Source: Hybos culiciformis (taxonomy: Eukaryota; Arthropoda; Insecta; Diptera; Hybotidae). Taken from it: a DNA stretch of 64,000 nt. The notes below the pieces were generated by a model. That model was not told the DNA's origin and ran no database searches. It saw only the letters and a program-made list of their open reading frames with translations. The stretch lies in assembly GCA_964007475.1 (NCBI GenBank), contig OZ023273.1, positions 69,565,430-69,629,429 of the forward strand, in the 5' to 3' direction. A program made the position numbers and the translations under genes. This document shows, one piece after another, positions 1 through 12,700 of this stretch (positions are counted from its first letter, which is position 1; every line of letters begins with the position of its first letter).

Positions 1-90
1 AAAAAAGGCCGATTGTGTTAAAGTGTTTTCTTAAATATTGTTTCATAACACACACTTGTATTACTTTTATCTATCTTCTATCTTCTATCT

Positions 91-636
91 TCTATATATA
101 TAAAAGCGAAGTTGTCTCTTTGTCTGTTTGTATGTTTGTATGTTCCGAATAGGCTCCTAAACCGCTCAACCGATCGTTTTCAAACTTACACCATGTCTTT
201 GTGTCAGGTCGGGGATCGTTATAGGCTATTTGAAATTTGATTGGACTCGTACCCAGTGATCGCCCCTGGGGGCGGACTTTAAAAGTTCGTCCGATTTCAT
301 TCAAATTTGGTATGTAAAAAGAAGAACTGATTACACACAAATTTCGTAACAAAAAATTTGTTGACCTCCTACCCTAGGGGAGGATTTCAAAGGTTTCCCG
401 ATTTCATTTAAATTTTGTACATAAAAATGATTAAGCACACGAATTTCGTAACAATCATTCGATTTCGTTCAATTCAATTGAGTGTTGAATAAGTAGAAAT
501 GATAAATATTAATTCTTCTTAGATATTTTCCCAAATTTATAAAATAACTAGCTCCTATAATTGTTCATCAATCTGACAACAAAAATTTCACTTAAAACGT
601 GTTTTCCACAACTACGTGTGTGCGGGCACAGCTAGT
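91..636 (+). mobile_element. Helitron-like non-autonomous element
   Basis: The segment opens with TCTATATATATAAAAGCGAAG and ends with GCGGGCACAGCTAGT followed by AT. A TC start, a CTAGT end and a short GC-rich potential hairpin just before the end (TGTG/CACA around 618-630) are the hallmarks of Helitrons, which insert between A and T without target duplication. A 7-bp microsatellite (ATCTTCT)n sits directly before the start, at about 68-92. No Rep/helicase coding is present, so any copy here would be non-autonomous. The 5' boundary is uncertain by a few bases because of the microsatellite. The call rests on termini only. Confidence 0.5.
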
Positions 637-2262
637 ATATTATATTATTATAATTTTTATTATTATTATTATTATTTTATTTTAATATTAATATAGACAA
701 TATTTAAAAAAAAAATAGAATTAATTTTTGCTTTAATTGAAAAAATAGAATTTAAAATTATTTTATTGAAAAAATGGAAGTAAATTGTTTTTGTTTAAAA
801 ATCGAATTAAAAAAAATATCTGAAAGAAATGCAAATAAACGTTTTATATAACCTTATTTTTTGCCTAATTGATTATTAGGGCCCATTATTTTTACCGCTT
901 GTCATGATCCGCTACTGTTTTTTCACTTAGCCACTCACAACCTCACAAAGTTTATTACCAACTAACTACATAAGTACTAAGTACCTACAAAAAAATAAAA
1001 ACATACATTTTCTACTAAAATACATTTTTTTAATTATTTCTGTTGTTGTCTTATTAAGTGTTTTATGAATTTTCAAACAAAATTTAGAAAAAAACGACAA
1101 ATTTTTAACATATAACAAATAACTATAATATCGTATGATTAAGTCGATAGTTATATAACATTCAGAATATTGTTAAATTAATGCATAATAATAATAAGAT
1201 ATTAGAACCAGTTTTGATTATAATATTAAATAAGAATGGAAAGTTATTTAGCACTATCCTTAAAATTGCTCATAAACAACCCTCTACGGAAATTTGGGAA
1301 TTTTTTTTTTTTTGTTTTTTTTCCAAATTTAATTTATTATAAAAGGTAATAATTGATTTATTATATTTAATTTCTCCATATTTTATGCGGTTCTTTTTTG
1401 AAATAAAATATTATTGTAATTTACCCTATATTATGTATGTATATATGTATATCTATTATGTATTTCACCCTTAAAATATTGAAAATTTATAAGATCAAGT
1501 GGGCATGGCTAATCGATTTTACTCTTCTTCATTTTCATTTCTTTGAAATTTTTTTTATTTTTTTTGTTCATTTCTCATTCAAATGAAAATGAAATTTACT
1601 CATTCCATAACGCGCCCTAATTTTATATTTATGTATAAAATATATTATTTTTTATATCACAAATTGGCAACATATAGACTGGGTGTCCTTCTCAAGAGGG
1701 TTAATTTAGCAAATTAATGTTTTTATAAAAGAAAGAAATTATATATTTTATTTTATAATAATAAAATAAAAGGTAAAAACATAAAAATAATTTTTTTTTT
1801 ATTTCAATATAATAATATCAGTTTTATATTTTTATTCGTTTTTGAAAAGAAAGAAAGAAAAAAAAAATTATAATCATCGATTTTTCTTTTAAAATTGATG
1901 GATTTCCAATGACTTTTCATAAATTTAAATAAAAGAATTGATGGGGAAAATATTTTAGAATAATATTATGTAACTTTTTTATTATGTAAAAATTTTACGG
2001 AATAAATTGAAAAGTTTCTGTTTATTAGGAACAATCGATTTTTTTTTCAATAAATTTCTCGGTAAATTTTTAATAGTATTTACTGAGACAAATTTTGTAA
2101 AATATTTATACCTAGTAAAATAATTTTAATTTAAATTAAAATTTGAAGACAAAAAAATCAGTTAGTTCTTTACTTTAGTCATCCTCTTTTATATTTAAAT
2201 TTATCAGTTCATATTTCTGCTATATCAAAATTTAACATAAAATTATCTGAAACTCAACTTAA
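637..2262. other. A/T-rich intronic or upstream spacer of ss
   Basis: No coding exon, RNA gene or clear repeat boundary was seen. The stretch contains TTA microsatellite (about 651-680), A/T homopolymers and a short patch at 1575-1620 ending in CGCGCCCTAA. It presumably belongs to the intron before the bHLH exon of ss, if the first ss exon lies outside the window. Confidence 0.5.
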
Positions 2263-2272
2263 CTTACATATT

Positions 2273-2435
2273 CTACTGGGTATATATAGTATTTTCTTCA
2301 TCTTCTACTTCATGGCTCCACAACCCTGGGTGGTTTTGGGCCTGCTTCAATACGTGCTTCCATTTGGATGTGTCCAAAGCCTTTTCTTTCAAATTTCTTA
2401 TACTCCATTTGTGTTTTTCTACAGTATATAGCTAA
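2273..2435 (-). pseudogene. LINE (non-LTR retrotransposon) C-terminal fragment
   Basis: Read on the minus strand, about 160 bases are open and end at a TAG at 2273-2275. The peptide contains KALDTSKWKHVLKQAQNHPG followed by LWSH. A W..V...A..HPGL tail of this kind is, as far as I recall, typical of the last residues of the reverse-transcriptase ORF in several insect non-LTR families, though I cannot name the clade. No reverse-transcriptase motifs lie upstream, so this is a 5'-truncated dead copy. It lies next to a second LINE tail on the same strand at 2652-2965. Confidence 0.5.
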
Positions 2436-2651
2436 AAAACAGAATTCTCACAACTTATAATTTTAATTAATTACAAATGTAATATTAAATTCTCGCTCGA
2501 AGAAAAAATCAATTTTTAAAAGTTCTTGTAATTTTTCACTGCGGCCAAAACGTTATTTTTTCTTTTTTTTTTTTATTAAAGTTACCAAATCACTAGGTGG
2601 GATACCTTTTATACTAAAAGATGTATGGATTTGATAATGGGGACAGGAAGT

Positions 2652-2965
2652 TTAGACGGGACTAAAAAGTGGGACAGTTAGGAGGTAATCATTTACACTC
2701 TTCTTAAAGCGGCGCAGGTCGTAAATCAAACGACCGCCAGCTGTCGGGAACAATTTTATTGGGAGAGCATTCCACATTCTCGAGGTGCGAACTGAAAACG
2801 AATCTCCGAAGCTCGTTCTATCACATCTGGGAATTTTAACGGAATATGGGTGTGACGTTGAGGCGGTACGTGTTTGAAGTGAAAATACTTGAAGTGAAGG
2901 AAGTAGGGCTTTTACTTCAAGGGAACACGTATCCGTTCCAACAAGGTAAAAACCTTTTTAAAAAT
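2652..2965 (-). pseudogene. LINE reverse-transcriptase ORF, C-terminal remnant
   Basis: On the minus strand about 310 bases are open without a stop down to TAA at 2652-2654. The peptide includes PYSVKIPRCDRTSFGDSFSV, then RTSRMWNALPIKLFP and DLRRFKKSVNDYL. The VRTSRMWNALP block followed by an F-K-K/R tail is the usual C-terminal end of jockey/CR1-like reverse-transcriptase ORFs, where the consensus is (R)T.R.WN.LP. A T-run on the + strand near 2562-2575 may mark the old poly(A) tail. The catalytic domains are missing, so the copy is 5'-truncated and inactive. Clade assignment is not possible by eye. Base composition is clearly less A/T-rich than its surroundings. Confidence 0.75.
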
Positions 2966-3519
2966 TCCCAAAAATAAGGAAATATACAAGTCTTCCAATT
3001 TTTTTTTGCGTTATCGATCAATATGTATAATAATTATAACGAAAGAATTACAAAAAGTTCAGAATAAGAGTCCTTAACTTGTAATAAAAATTTAATTGTT
3101 CAGTGTGTTTGTGAATTGTCACTCACAATAGAAATGTCCTTTTCCAATGTTCCATACAAGTTTTGACTCTTTATATAGTTAACATCGACTCGGGAAACTA
3201 AAAATTAAATTAATGATTTCTTTTAAATTAAGTGTTTACTCGAATAATGATGAATTATTTTTTTATTATTTCGAATAAATATTGTGTAATAAATTAATTT
3301 TTTTTTTACCATAATTGATTATAATCAACAATTATTATTTTAAGAAATATTTGTTTTGTAATTTATCTATTATTTTTTATTATTATTTTGTTAAAATAAA
3401 TTTGTTCAGTAATTAAGTTGTTACTTATTAGATTATTTGAATTTCCTTTTTCATAAATTATTTCATATTATTTGAATTATATTAAATAATGAAAAAAAAA
3501 AACAAAAATTTATTTTTAG

Positions 3520-3710
3520 CTTAAAGCCACCACCAAAAGACGGTGTCACCAAAAGCAATCCATCAAAAAGACATCGAGAGCGTTTAAATGCTGAATTAGA
3601 TTGTTTAGCATCGTTATTGCCATTCGAACAAAATATACTTAGTAAATTAGATCGTTTAAGTATATTACGATTATCAGTTAGTTATTTAAGAACCAAAAGT
3701 TATTTTCAAG
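3520..3710 (+). CDS. ss: ss exon: bHLH DNA-binding/dimerisation domain
   Basis: Acceptor TTTTTAG at 3519 and donor CAAG/GTAAGA at 3710. The exon starts with the last base of a split codon and ends with the first base of Val64. It encodes [20 protein letters not shown], then RLNAELD, a loop with [15 protein letters not shown] and helix 2 ending [10 protein letters not shown]. The basic residues K16, R17, H18, R19 and R21 are those used by AhR for its half-site. Position 28 is Cys (AELDC), where I would expect Leu; this is the one visible oddity. Confidence 0.97.
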
Positions 3711-6700
3711 GTAAGAGTTAATTTTTTATTCTTTTCTAAATTATATTAAATAAATTTCAAATATCTAACATGAATATAACTATTTAATTAATCTTGCCTT
3801 TAAGAATAAAAATAATTTCAGATTAAAAATATATATACATAGCCATGAGGTTTACATAATTTCAATATTGAAACTGTTCTCACTATTTCTCGGTTCTTCC
3901 TGAGAGATCAAATAAATTAATTTAAATTGATATTATGTCAAGGACGATTTTTATGAATAAAAATTATTCAAAGTTCTGTGCTTCTGACTCAATTCTATAA
4001 TGTGAATATTGTATAAAAGAGTAAAATGATATTAAAATTTAGGGATCGTCAAACTGCCTATTCCACGTAGTTTCAAAACTCGAAAATTTCTTTTCTTTTT
4101 TGACCATATTATCCTAATGAATTATTTCTATATGTATGCGCAACAGTTATAAGTAAAGTTTGATTGGACAAAAAAATTTAATTAAAATTTAATTAATAAC
4201 CGAAAAGGTTATAGAAATAAATGATATTTTGCTTTCGATTCAAAAAAAATTGTATTTCGAGTACGAAGCGATTACCAGTTATAATTGCTTGTTTCATTAT
4301 CTGAATTTCAATTAATAACTGTTAAGGACTTATCATCAACCTTATCTTGTATAATATTTGTAGATATATAAATCAAGAATTTATGTATGTAGACACACAA
4401 AAAAAAAACAAATAATAATTATACATATATGATTCGAATAAATAAATAATTTAAAAAACCAACATCTTTAATAACACAAAAAAAAAACATATTTTTTTGC
4501 AATAGATATTGCACAATATGAATAATGTTCGGAAATTACAATTAGATTTTTTTTAATTATCGACTTAGAAAAAAAAAAACAAATCTCTAATGAAAATTTA
4601 GTTCTCTTTCATGTCTAATAAAATTACAGTTTAAATGCATAATTAATGCATTTTTTTTTTTTTATCTTTTAAAACAGAAAATAATTGAATTTTTAGGTGC
4701 TTTTTTAATATGTTGTTATTAAAAAAAAATTATATTATTCTTTTAGTATACATTTTTAACTGTTATAAAAATTAATTTCCGTATCAGATAGTATATAGTT
4801 GCAGCTACTTTTTAAAAGATATGGTAATGATTTTAGAACAAAGTAGCGGATTTTTTTTAGGAATTCTATGCGCATTATATAGAAAAATTTTAAAAATCCA
4901 ATAAATTTCGAAAAAAAAATACAGGTTAAAAATATAATAAAAATAATAAATTAAATTTATAAAAAATAATTAATCTAGATTTTCATTCATAAGCTGCGCA
5001 CTAATGATATAATTTTAATTTTAATTTTGATGATATCATTTGGCCATAAATAATTAAAAAGGCTGAACTATACGGCTCTACACATGTAGATTTATAATAA
5101 TAAAATTGTGAAATAGTACTCAGGATATTTTTTTTGAATGCTTTTATTAGTTCTCTTTGGTTCAAAAATCATATCATTTCAATTTCATCCATAAACTATA
5201 AGATTTAAAATTGTTGCATTTATTAAGAGTCCTTTTAAAAATTCTTTCTTTGATTTTCATAAATTATCTGGTTGGATATAATGCTTTCAGTTTTGATTAC
5301 TATTTTCTATATTATAAAATATATGGACAATACACATTACACTAATAAATATTATGTTTTTGATTTATCGTAACACAAATTAAATTCTTTATTCCATGCT
5401 TGACTTTCCTTAAGCTCTAATCGTAGAAATGCAGAAAATTTCAGAAATTTAGGAACTTTTGTTACGTCGGATTCTGAAATATTCCAAGAAAATAATACTC
5501 TCTCTGTGGGTGATAGATTTAATTTTTCGTAATAATTCTAAAATGAAAAAAATCATTTTAAAAGAAAATATATTTAAAAAAAAATATAAAATTTCGAATT
5601 GACAACAGAAAAAAAAGTAATCCCAACATCCTTACAAACAACTATGGTCTGTGAATCTTATTCATACTTAAATTTGTCTTTCTAGTTATTTTTGAATTCT
5701 ATATTATAGAAAAATTAGTCTCCTTTTAACATTTTATCCATTATATTTTAAAACATTTAATTTAAACTCAATACAATAATAATTGTTAACGTAATTGTGT
5801 GCCAGAGATTAATTCATAATAATTGTGTAAAACAAAATCCTGACTGCATTATATTATACGTACTTTTTTTTTTTATACATATACATATACATATTTAGTA
5901 TTCCTGATATTAAACTAAGAAATATTTTATACATATATTATACTTTTGCTGATTTACTTATTATCCATACCAGAAATGAAGGTCACTTGGTCAAAGTGTA
6001 TTTCGCATGCAAAGAAAAAAAAAAAAAAAAAAGAAACATACAAAAAAAAAAGTGAAGTGTTCTAGACTAATAAACTACCTGTAGGTAACGGGTTCTGTCT
6101 ATAATATTTTTGCGGGCCTACAAAAGCTAAAAACTTTTTACATGCAATCAAAATTAAAAATAAATTCATTTTGTGCTTCCCCAACATTTATTGGTCACGC
6201 TATTGCGTGACATTTTCATCTCTTGACAGTAAGTCGTCAATTCATAATTTGTTTTGTACTCTCTGTTTTGTATTCATTTGTAATTTTTTACTCTAAAGTC
6301 TGTCTCGTAAAAAAAAAAAATATATATAAAAAAAAAAATTAAAGACATGTATAAAAAACTACCAGAACAATAACAATTGCACACGCACATTAAATCATAT
6401 CTCATTCAAAAATTATATAAATAACATATATACATTTATATAACAATTATATATATATAACAATTTATTTTGTTCCTGATTTTCTTCAATCCATCTTCTT
6501 TTAAACGAGACTATAAAATATAAACTATATAAGTATATACATATATATAAATGTTGTATTAGTAGGCATCTGACAAAAATAGAACGATTCATACTTTATG
6601 GATTAGAATTAAATATTATAGATTCATGTATACTTACTAATGTGAATTATTTTTTAAAGCAATCAAATACTAAAAACTAAAAAAAGGCAATGACTTCTAT

Positions 6701-9700
6701 CAGCTGTTTTTCGATATATTATAGTTAAAAAAAATTGAAAGATCATAATTAAAAGCACAATATTTTGTGGCAATATGTGCCCAAAATCTTGCTTTGTACA
6801 TGAATATAGGAAAAGTTTCTGAAATTTGTATGTCTAAGATAATAATGTGAACAGTTAAAAATTTAGAACAGTATTCATAAGTGAAGCCCGTTTTGAACAA
6901 TTTCGCATTTTTTTTAATACTTCTTCCAACGCTCTCTGTTCATACACCAATTTTAATGGAAACCCACTATCAATCCTCATTTTTAAAGTTGTTTCAATCT
7001 TCATCTACCAATAAATATACGGGGCACTGAATTATGACCGCATGAATTATGACCGCGGAAAAAGTTTGTATGGGCGGGCAAAATTCATTTTTAAAATGAA
7101 TTTTGTCCGCGCAACAAAATGTCTTTTGACCGCGCGGTCAAAATTCATTTTATTTATAAATTGAGTAGCGGTCAAAATTCATTTTGAAAATGAATTTTGC
7201 CCGCACATTTTCTCGCGGTCAAAATTCATTTTTTTATAAATTGAGTCACGGCCAAAATTCATTTTGAAAATGAATTTTGTCCGCACATTTTGCCGCGGTC
7301 AAAATTCATTTTTTTTAAATTGGGTTGTTGCCGGGAACGCGAGTATTATGCACAAAAGTTATGGAGAAGATACAATTCATTTTAAATGACTTATTTTGAA
7401 AAATGAAATCAACCCTCCGATAAAATATTGTGTTCTAAGCAAAAGGGCAAGGGCGCCAGCCGCAAATCCCACTGACCAACCGCTCGCCCGCAGCCCTGCT
7501 GCCCCGTTCTCTTTTTGCTTAGAACACAATATTTTATCGGAATATATTGTGAGGTACACAAGGGGAAGGGAGGGCAGCAGGGCGGCGGGCGGGAGGTTGG
7601 TCAGTGGGATTTGCGGCGCCAGCCGCAAATCCCACTGACCAACCTCCCGCCCGCCGCCCTGCTGCCCCCCCTTCCCCTTGTGTCTACCCCACAAATATTT
7701 TATCTTTTTTACTCACATACAATAAATAGTGTCGTTTTAAAAATGATTTTAGGCCTTTTCCAAAAGGATGCCGTACAAAATGTATGAAAAAGCTGTTTTT
7801 ATTTTCAATATTTGTTAAGTAATATTTTTGATGAAACTATTTCTGCATAATACAGCCGCAAATTTTGTCGCGGTCAAAATTCATTTTTTTTCTAAATAGA
7901 GTCGCGGCCAAAATTCATTTTGAAAATGAATTTTGTCCGCACATTTTGCCGCGGTCAAAATTCATTTTTTTACTAAATTGAGTTGCGGCCAAAATTCATT
8001 TTAAAAATGAATTTTGTCCGCACATTTTGTAGCGGTCAAAATTCATTTGTTTTCTAAATTGAGGCGCGGTCAAAATTCATTTTGAAAATGAATTTTGACC
8101 GCCAGTCGCGGTCATAATTCATGCGGTCAAAATTCATGAAGCCAAATATACACTGAAAAAACAGATAGCTAAGGCAGCTATATTTTCTGAATATTTTTTA
8201 CTATGTACATATAGTTCAACTAGTGAATGATATTATCCAAATTAGCTATTTATCCTTGCTATTTGTCCTTGTTATTTGCAAGGAAAAATAGCTATTAGTT
8301 TTACTTTTTAATAAATCTCGTCATATATGATTATAGCAATATCTGCCATAAAAATTTCAGAAACTCATTATGCATAAAGAAATGTTTTTTGTTATTTCGC
8401 CGAATAAAACAATAAAAATTATTCTTTTTGAGTTGCAATTCATTTGGTATAGATTTTTGGAAGAATTATAATTAATAATAAATGCAAAATTTTGAGCATA
8501 TACTGTCAGAAACTATTACAGTTTTAGTTATAACTTTATAGCTGGTTCTCATAGCTAATTTTGCATCGAGTTATTTTTCAGTTTACAACAGCCCAGTCGA
8601 AATTATTGGGCCCGTTCTACTCACATATTAATTTTCATCAAAATCCCTTAACACTTTTATAAAAACAATTTTATATTATATAAATTTTTTATCAAATATC
8701 AGTTGAGAGCTTCTATCTACAAAGTTTGCATCTCATCGGTAGTTAATACTATTTTACTGAGCAAAAGACAGACGGTCCACTAAAGCCTCTCGCTAGTTAG
8801 ATTTAGAAAATTTTTCTAGAATTTTCATCCATATGATCTATAATGCAAATTAGAATGAAATTTATAAATTTATGGCTTATGTTAGGAAGCATCACCACGG
8901 TTGACCCATTGATTGGAAGTTCCGCGTGAATTCTTATCTAATTAAATACTTAAATAGTTAAAAAAGAAGCTTTACTTTTCATATACACAAAATGAGTTTT
9001 TTAAATAATTTTAGTTACGTTTTGAATTCATTTTCCTATTATTTTTTTTTAAGAGGATAAATCATTTTCTTATATATGTATATTTTTTAATAAATATAAT
9101 CTGAAAATTGCAAAATAAGAAAAAATATTTATGATTCACAAAGCGCATATGTTGTTTGGAGAATTTTCAGCCATTTTATTAAAAAGAAAATTCAAAATAA
9201 AAATGGGAGATATGAAAAGAAAATACATCTTTAAATAGTTTTTTTTTTTGTATAAGCAACATTTTCTTGTCAGAATTTCTTTATTTCCTTGAAGTTTTTT
9301 TTTTTCGAAGATAGTTTTCAGGGTGAAATTTTCATTTTTATGTATCTTAATGTGCCTTTCAAAGGGAAAATAAGTAAAATAAAATAAAAATCATACTAAC
9401 AGAAAATAACAAATTTTATTTTTTTTTTTACTATATACATATAGACTATATAGAGCCAAAATAAAGCAAACAGTTTAATATGTAATATAAGAAATTCTTA
9501 TATTAGGTCCTTTTGTTTTATATAATATAGCTTAAGTTTATAACTGTTTAATTAAATATTTTAAAAATATCAACGTTAATGTTTTGTAATTTCTAAAAAA
9601 GCGTTTCACATAGGGTACGGCACCACATTTTGTTCAGTTCTGACCCATCACTTTTTGGCTACTTGTCCTTTTTGACCGTCTTGAACCAGTTCAGTAATTT

Positions 9701-12700
9701 TTAACTATGAGTTGAGGGAAGTTCTATACTGTATTACTTTAGAACGAGTTCTTGAATCATCACTTTCTTCATGCAATGGAAAAGAAATTTTGTTAAAACA
9801 TAAACGATTTTCTTATAATTTCCAAAGTAAATTAAACTCATCTGAAACTTAGACATGAATTTTTTTTAGCTCTCGTAAATATGCCAAGGTTGCATGGTGT
9901 TCAAGGTTGCAAATTTACATTTACATTCATATTATTATTTTAATTAATCCTGCAATTGTGATTCCAAAAAAAAAAACGCTAATAAGTTTTTTTTTTTATT
10001 ATATTATTATTGAAGTTTACACCATATTATGTTATGAACACAGATTTTATCAGGCCTAAAAACTTGACATGCGCAAAATAAAATCCTCTTGTTTTCATTA
10101 AGGGAGATAATATTTTTTTTTCTTGTATTCCTAAGAATAAATTAAAACTATTATGAGGGTTGAGTTGAAGAAGAAAAAAATAAAATAAAAAAAAATTACA
10201 TAAAACTTATTTTATTTGAAAAAAAAATTTAAAAGCATATGTATATGTACTGGTTAAATATGAAAATATGTGTGATTGTATAGTTTATATTTATGTTTTC
10301 AAATTTAAATTTTTATAGAATGTAAAAATTTGTTTAGAGAGATGGTTCCCAACTTTAAAACTAAATATTTTTAATTCATCTTTTTATTTAAAAAAAAAAA
10401 ATGTTTTATGTGCCTGGCTAGCTACTTTTATTTTTCAATCTTTTTTTCTTTAATTTGGAAAATAAAAAAACAATCACATTACAAAATGCCTCAAAAAAGA
10501 CCAATTTGAAATTTTTCATTAAAGGCCGGTTTTCACGATCCAAGTATACTTTGTCCAAGTCGACTTGGATTGGACGCTCTTTTTGATCGTGTAGACAGGG
10601 TGTCCAAGTCAACTTGGACAAAGTAGCCACATCAAAGTTGAGTTGGTCACTGCTCTACTTTGATCAAAGTAGTGTATTTGTAAAAAAAAATAATTGAAAA
10701 AAAAATTTTTTTTATTCTGACATTTTTTTTTAATTATTTAAAATTTTAATTTAAAATAATAAAAAAATGAGTAAAAATTAATTAATAAACTGACTGAACG
10801 GGAAAACGTCCAGTTCATCGAACTGTATGAAGCAAATTTTTTCTATTCATCAAAGTAACTTCAAAGTAAAAAGTTGGTTCAAAGTAACTTGGTCCAAATG
10901 ACTTTGATCAAAGAAACTTGGACAAAGTGAACTTGGATCGTGAAAACCGGCCTTTAGGTAATGAAAACTTTGTACTGAAACGAGCTAGTGTAATTGACGC
11001 GTGTAATCGATGCCCGCATGAGAGTTAAAATTGTTCCAAATTATATAAAAGATGATAATCTTATGATCATATCTCCATGTCGACTCTGTTCAACGCCGCC
11101 GCCGCGCCTTTTTTGACACATACAACAATAAAATGTTTGTAACAAACATTATAAGAAACGCATTACAACAATAATCTTTTAAACTCGAAAGTTCCATTTC
11201 TACTGTTTTTTTTTTATTTTTTTATTAGCTTATACTTACATGAAGAAAGGTTAGGAATCTGAGTCAATTATTTACCACTTCCGATCTCATAAAAATATTT
11301 ATCGCGCACAAAAGAATTCATCGTTAATTTCAATCATTGTGATTTTTTTAATATTATAACTTTCGCGTCAAATATCATTTCATCTTTTCTTGGACCACAC
11401 ACTTTGAAGAAAAATTAAGAAAAAAAGATTTAAAGAATTATTATTTTATAAAATTTTAAATTCGCAATAATTCTTTAACACTTATTTCTTTAACATCATT
11501 AAAAATATCAAATAACAAAAATATTACAAAACTTTCTCATTAAATCATTTTTATTGGCATGAGTGTAATATATATATAAAAAGAAATTACTTACATGTTG
11601 TATGTATATAGTTAATATCTTCTTATCGACATTAAAAACAATAAATTGTAATAATTATTGTTATTATAAAATTTTATTATTTTCATTTTTTTATTTATCT
11701 TTTTTACATTTAAATTACTTTACTATAATAGTAATTTAAATTATTTTAATTATATTTAGTTTGAAATAAAACTTTTTTAACCTGAATATTAATTTATAAA
11801 TTTGATAGAATAGAATAAATGTGTGTATAGCATAGTACATATTACTTAAAAACATAATACATTAACCATAATATAAATATGGTTAAAATCTATACTGAAA
11901 AAAGATTGATGGCCCGCAAACGAAAACCTCATATTATGTGTTTATTAAAGTTGAGATACACGTGAAACACATTTACTACGAATATTAAGGATATGAAAGA
12001 ATGAACCTCTTATTCCGTTCAAATGTATAAGAAAAACCTATGATCATTTTAAAATTTGGTAAGAGTAGGCTGCTTTTCATACCAATCGGCCTATGCTAAA
12101 TTTTGCAAACATTGCATATATTTTCTATGAAACGTAACACATCAGCACAGCTATGAAATAACTTAGTATATGAATATGAGAGTTTCAAGTCCTTTATATA
12201 TTTTTAATGTTCATGATACATAAGTATCAGTGGGTGAAATCACAACCACAATGTCTGAAGAGCAAAATTGAGATTTCTGCTGGTGACCTTATAGCTCAGC
12301 AACAGATGAAGCAGGACACATTTTAATTTCTTGTTCAAGCCTATTTAACTAGAATTCTAGTTATTGTGTAATAATATAGTTTTATTAGTTTGAAAAAACT
12401 TTTAACTATTTTCTTTGTAATTGAAATTAAAGAGAATTTCCAAAAGTTTTTATATCTTAAATCGTTTGACAATATCCATATACCTATTTGACTTTAACTT
12501 TTCAATCATCTTTATTTACATTTTACTACATTTTACAAAGGTATAATGTATACCTACTTTTGTGTAATATTATGTTTTTTAAACAATTTATAGCTTTCTA
12601 TACAACATGTTTTTACATTATATTCTTTATGTTAATACATTTTTTATAGTTTAATCGAATTTTTTTTCGCTGAATCCTCATAGTTATTTAACCCCATACT

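Larger units (their letters stand above)
7013..8151. mobile_element. Foldback-type transposon of tandem palindromic units, 8-bp target duplication
   Basis: The element (7021-8143) is flanked by a perfect 8-bp direct repeat AAATATAC (7013-7020 and 8144-8151). Its two ends are inverted copies of GAATTATGACCGCATGAATT-type sequence running into GACCGCG. Inside, a unit of roughly 60-80 bp repeats several times on each side: GCGGTCAAAATTCATTTT followed by its own complement and TGTCCGCACATTTT. This gives a nested palindromic structure like that of Drosophila Foldback elements. No transposase is visible. The middle is interrupted by a GC-rich double hairpin (7417-7688). The superfamily is unassigned; an 8-bp duplication would fit hAT-driven mobilisation. 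Confidence 0.75.

Noticed and set aside
7377..7787. Three overlapping open frames of 80-105 codons on both strands
   Set aside because: They all cross the GC-rich palindrome and translate its arms; Pro/Arg/Gly/Ala content and mirrored peptides show they are repeat artefacts.
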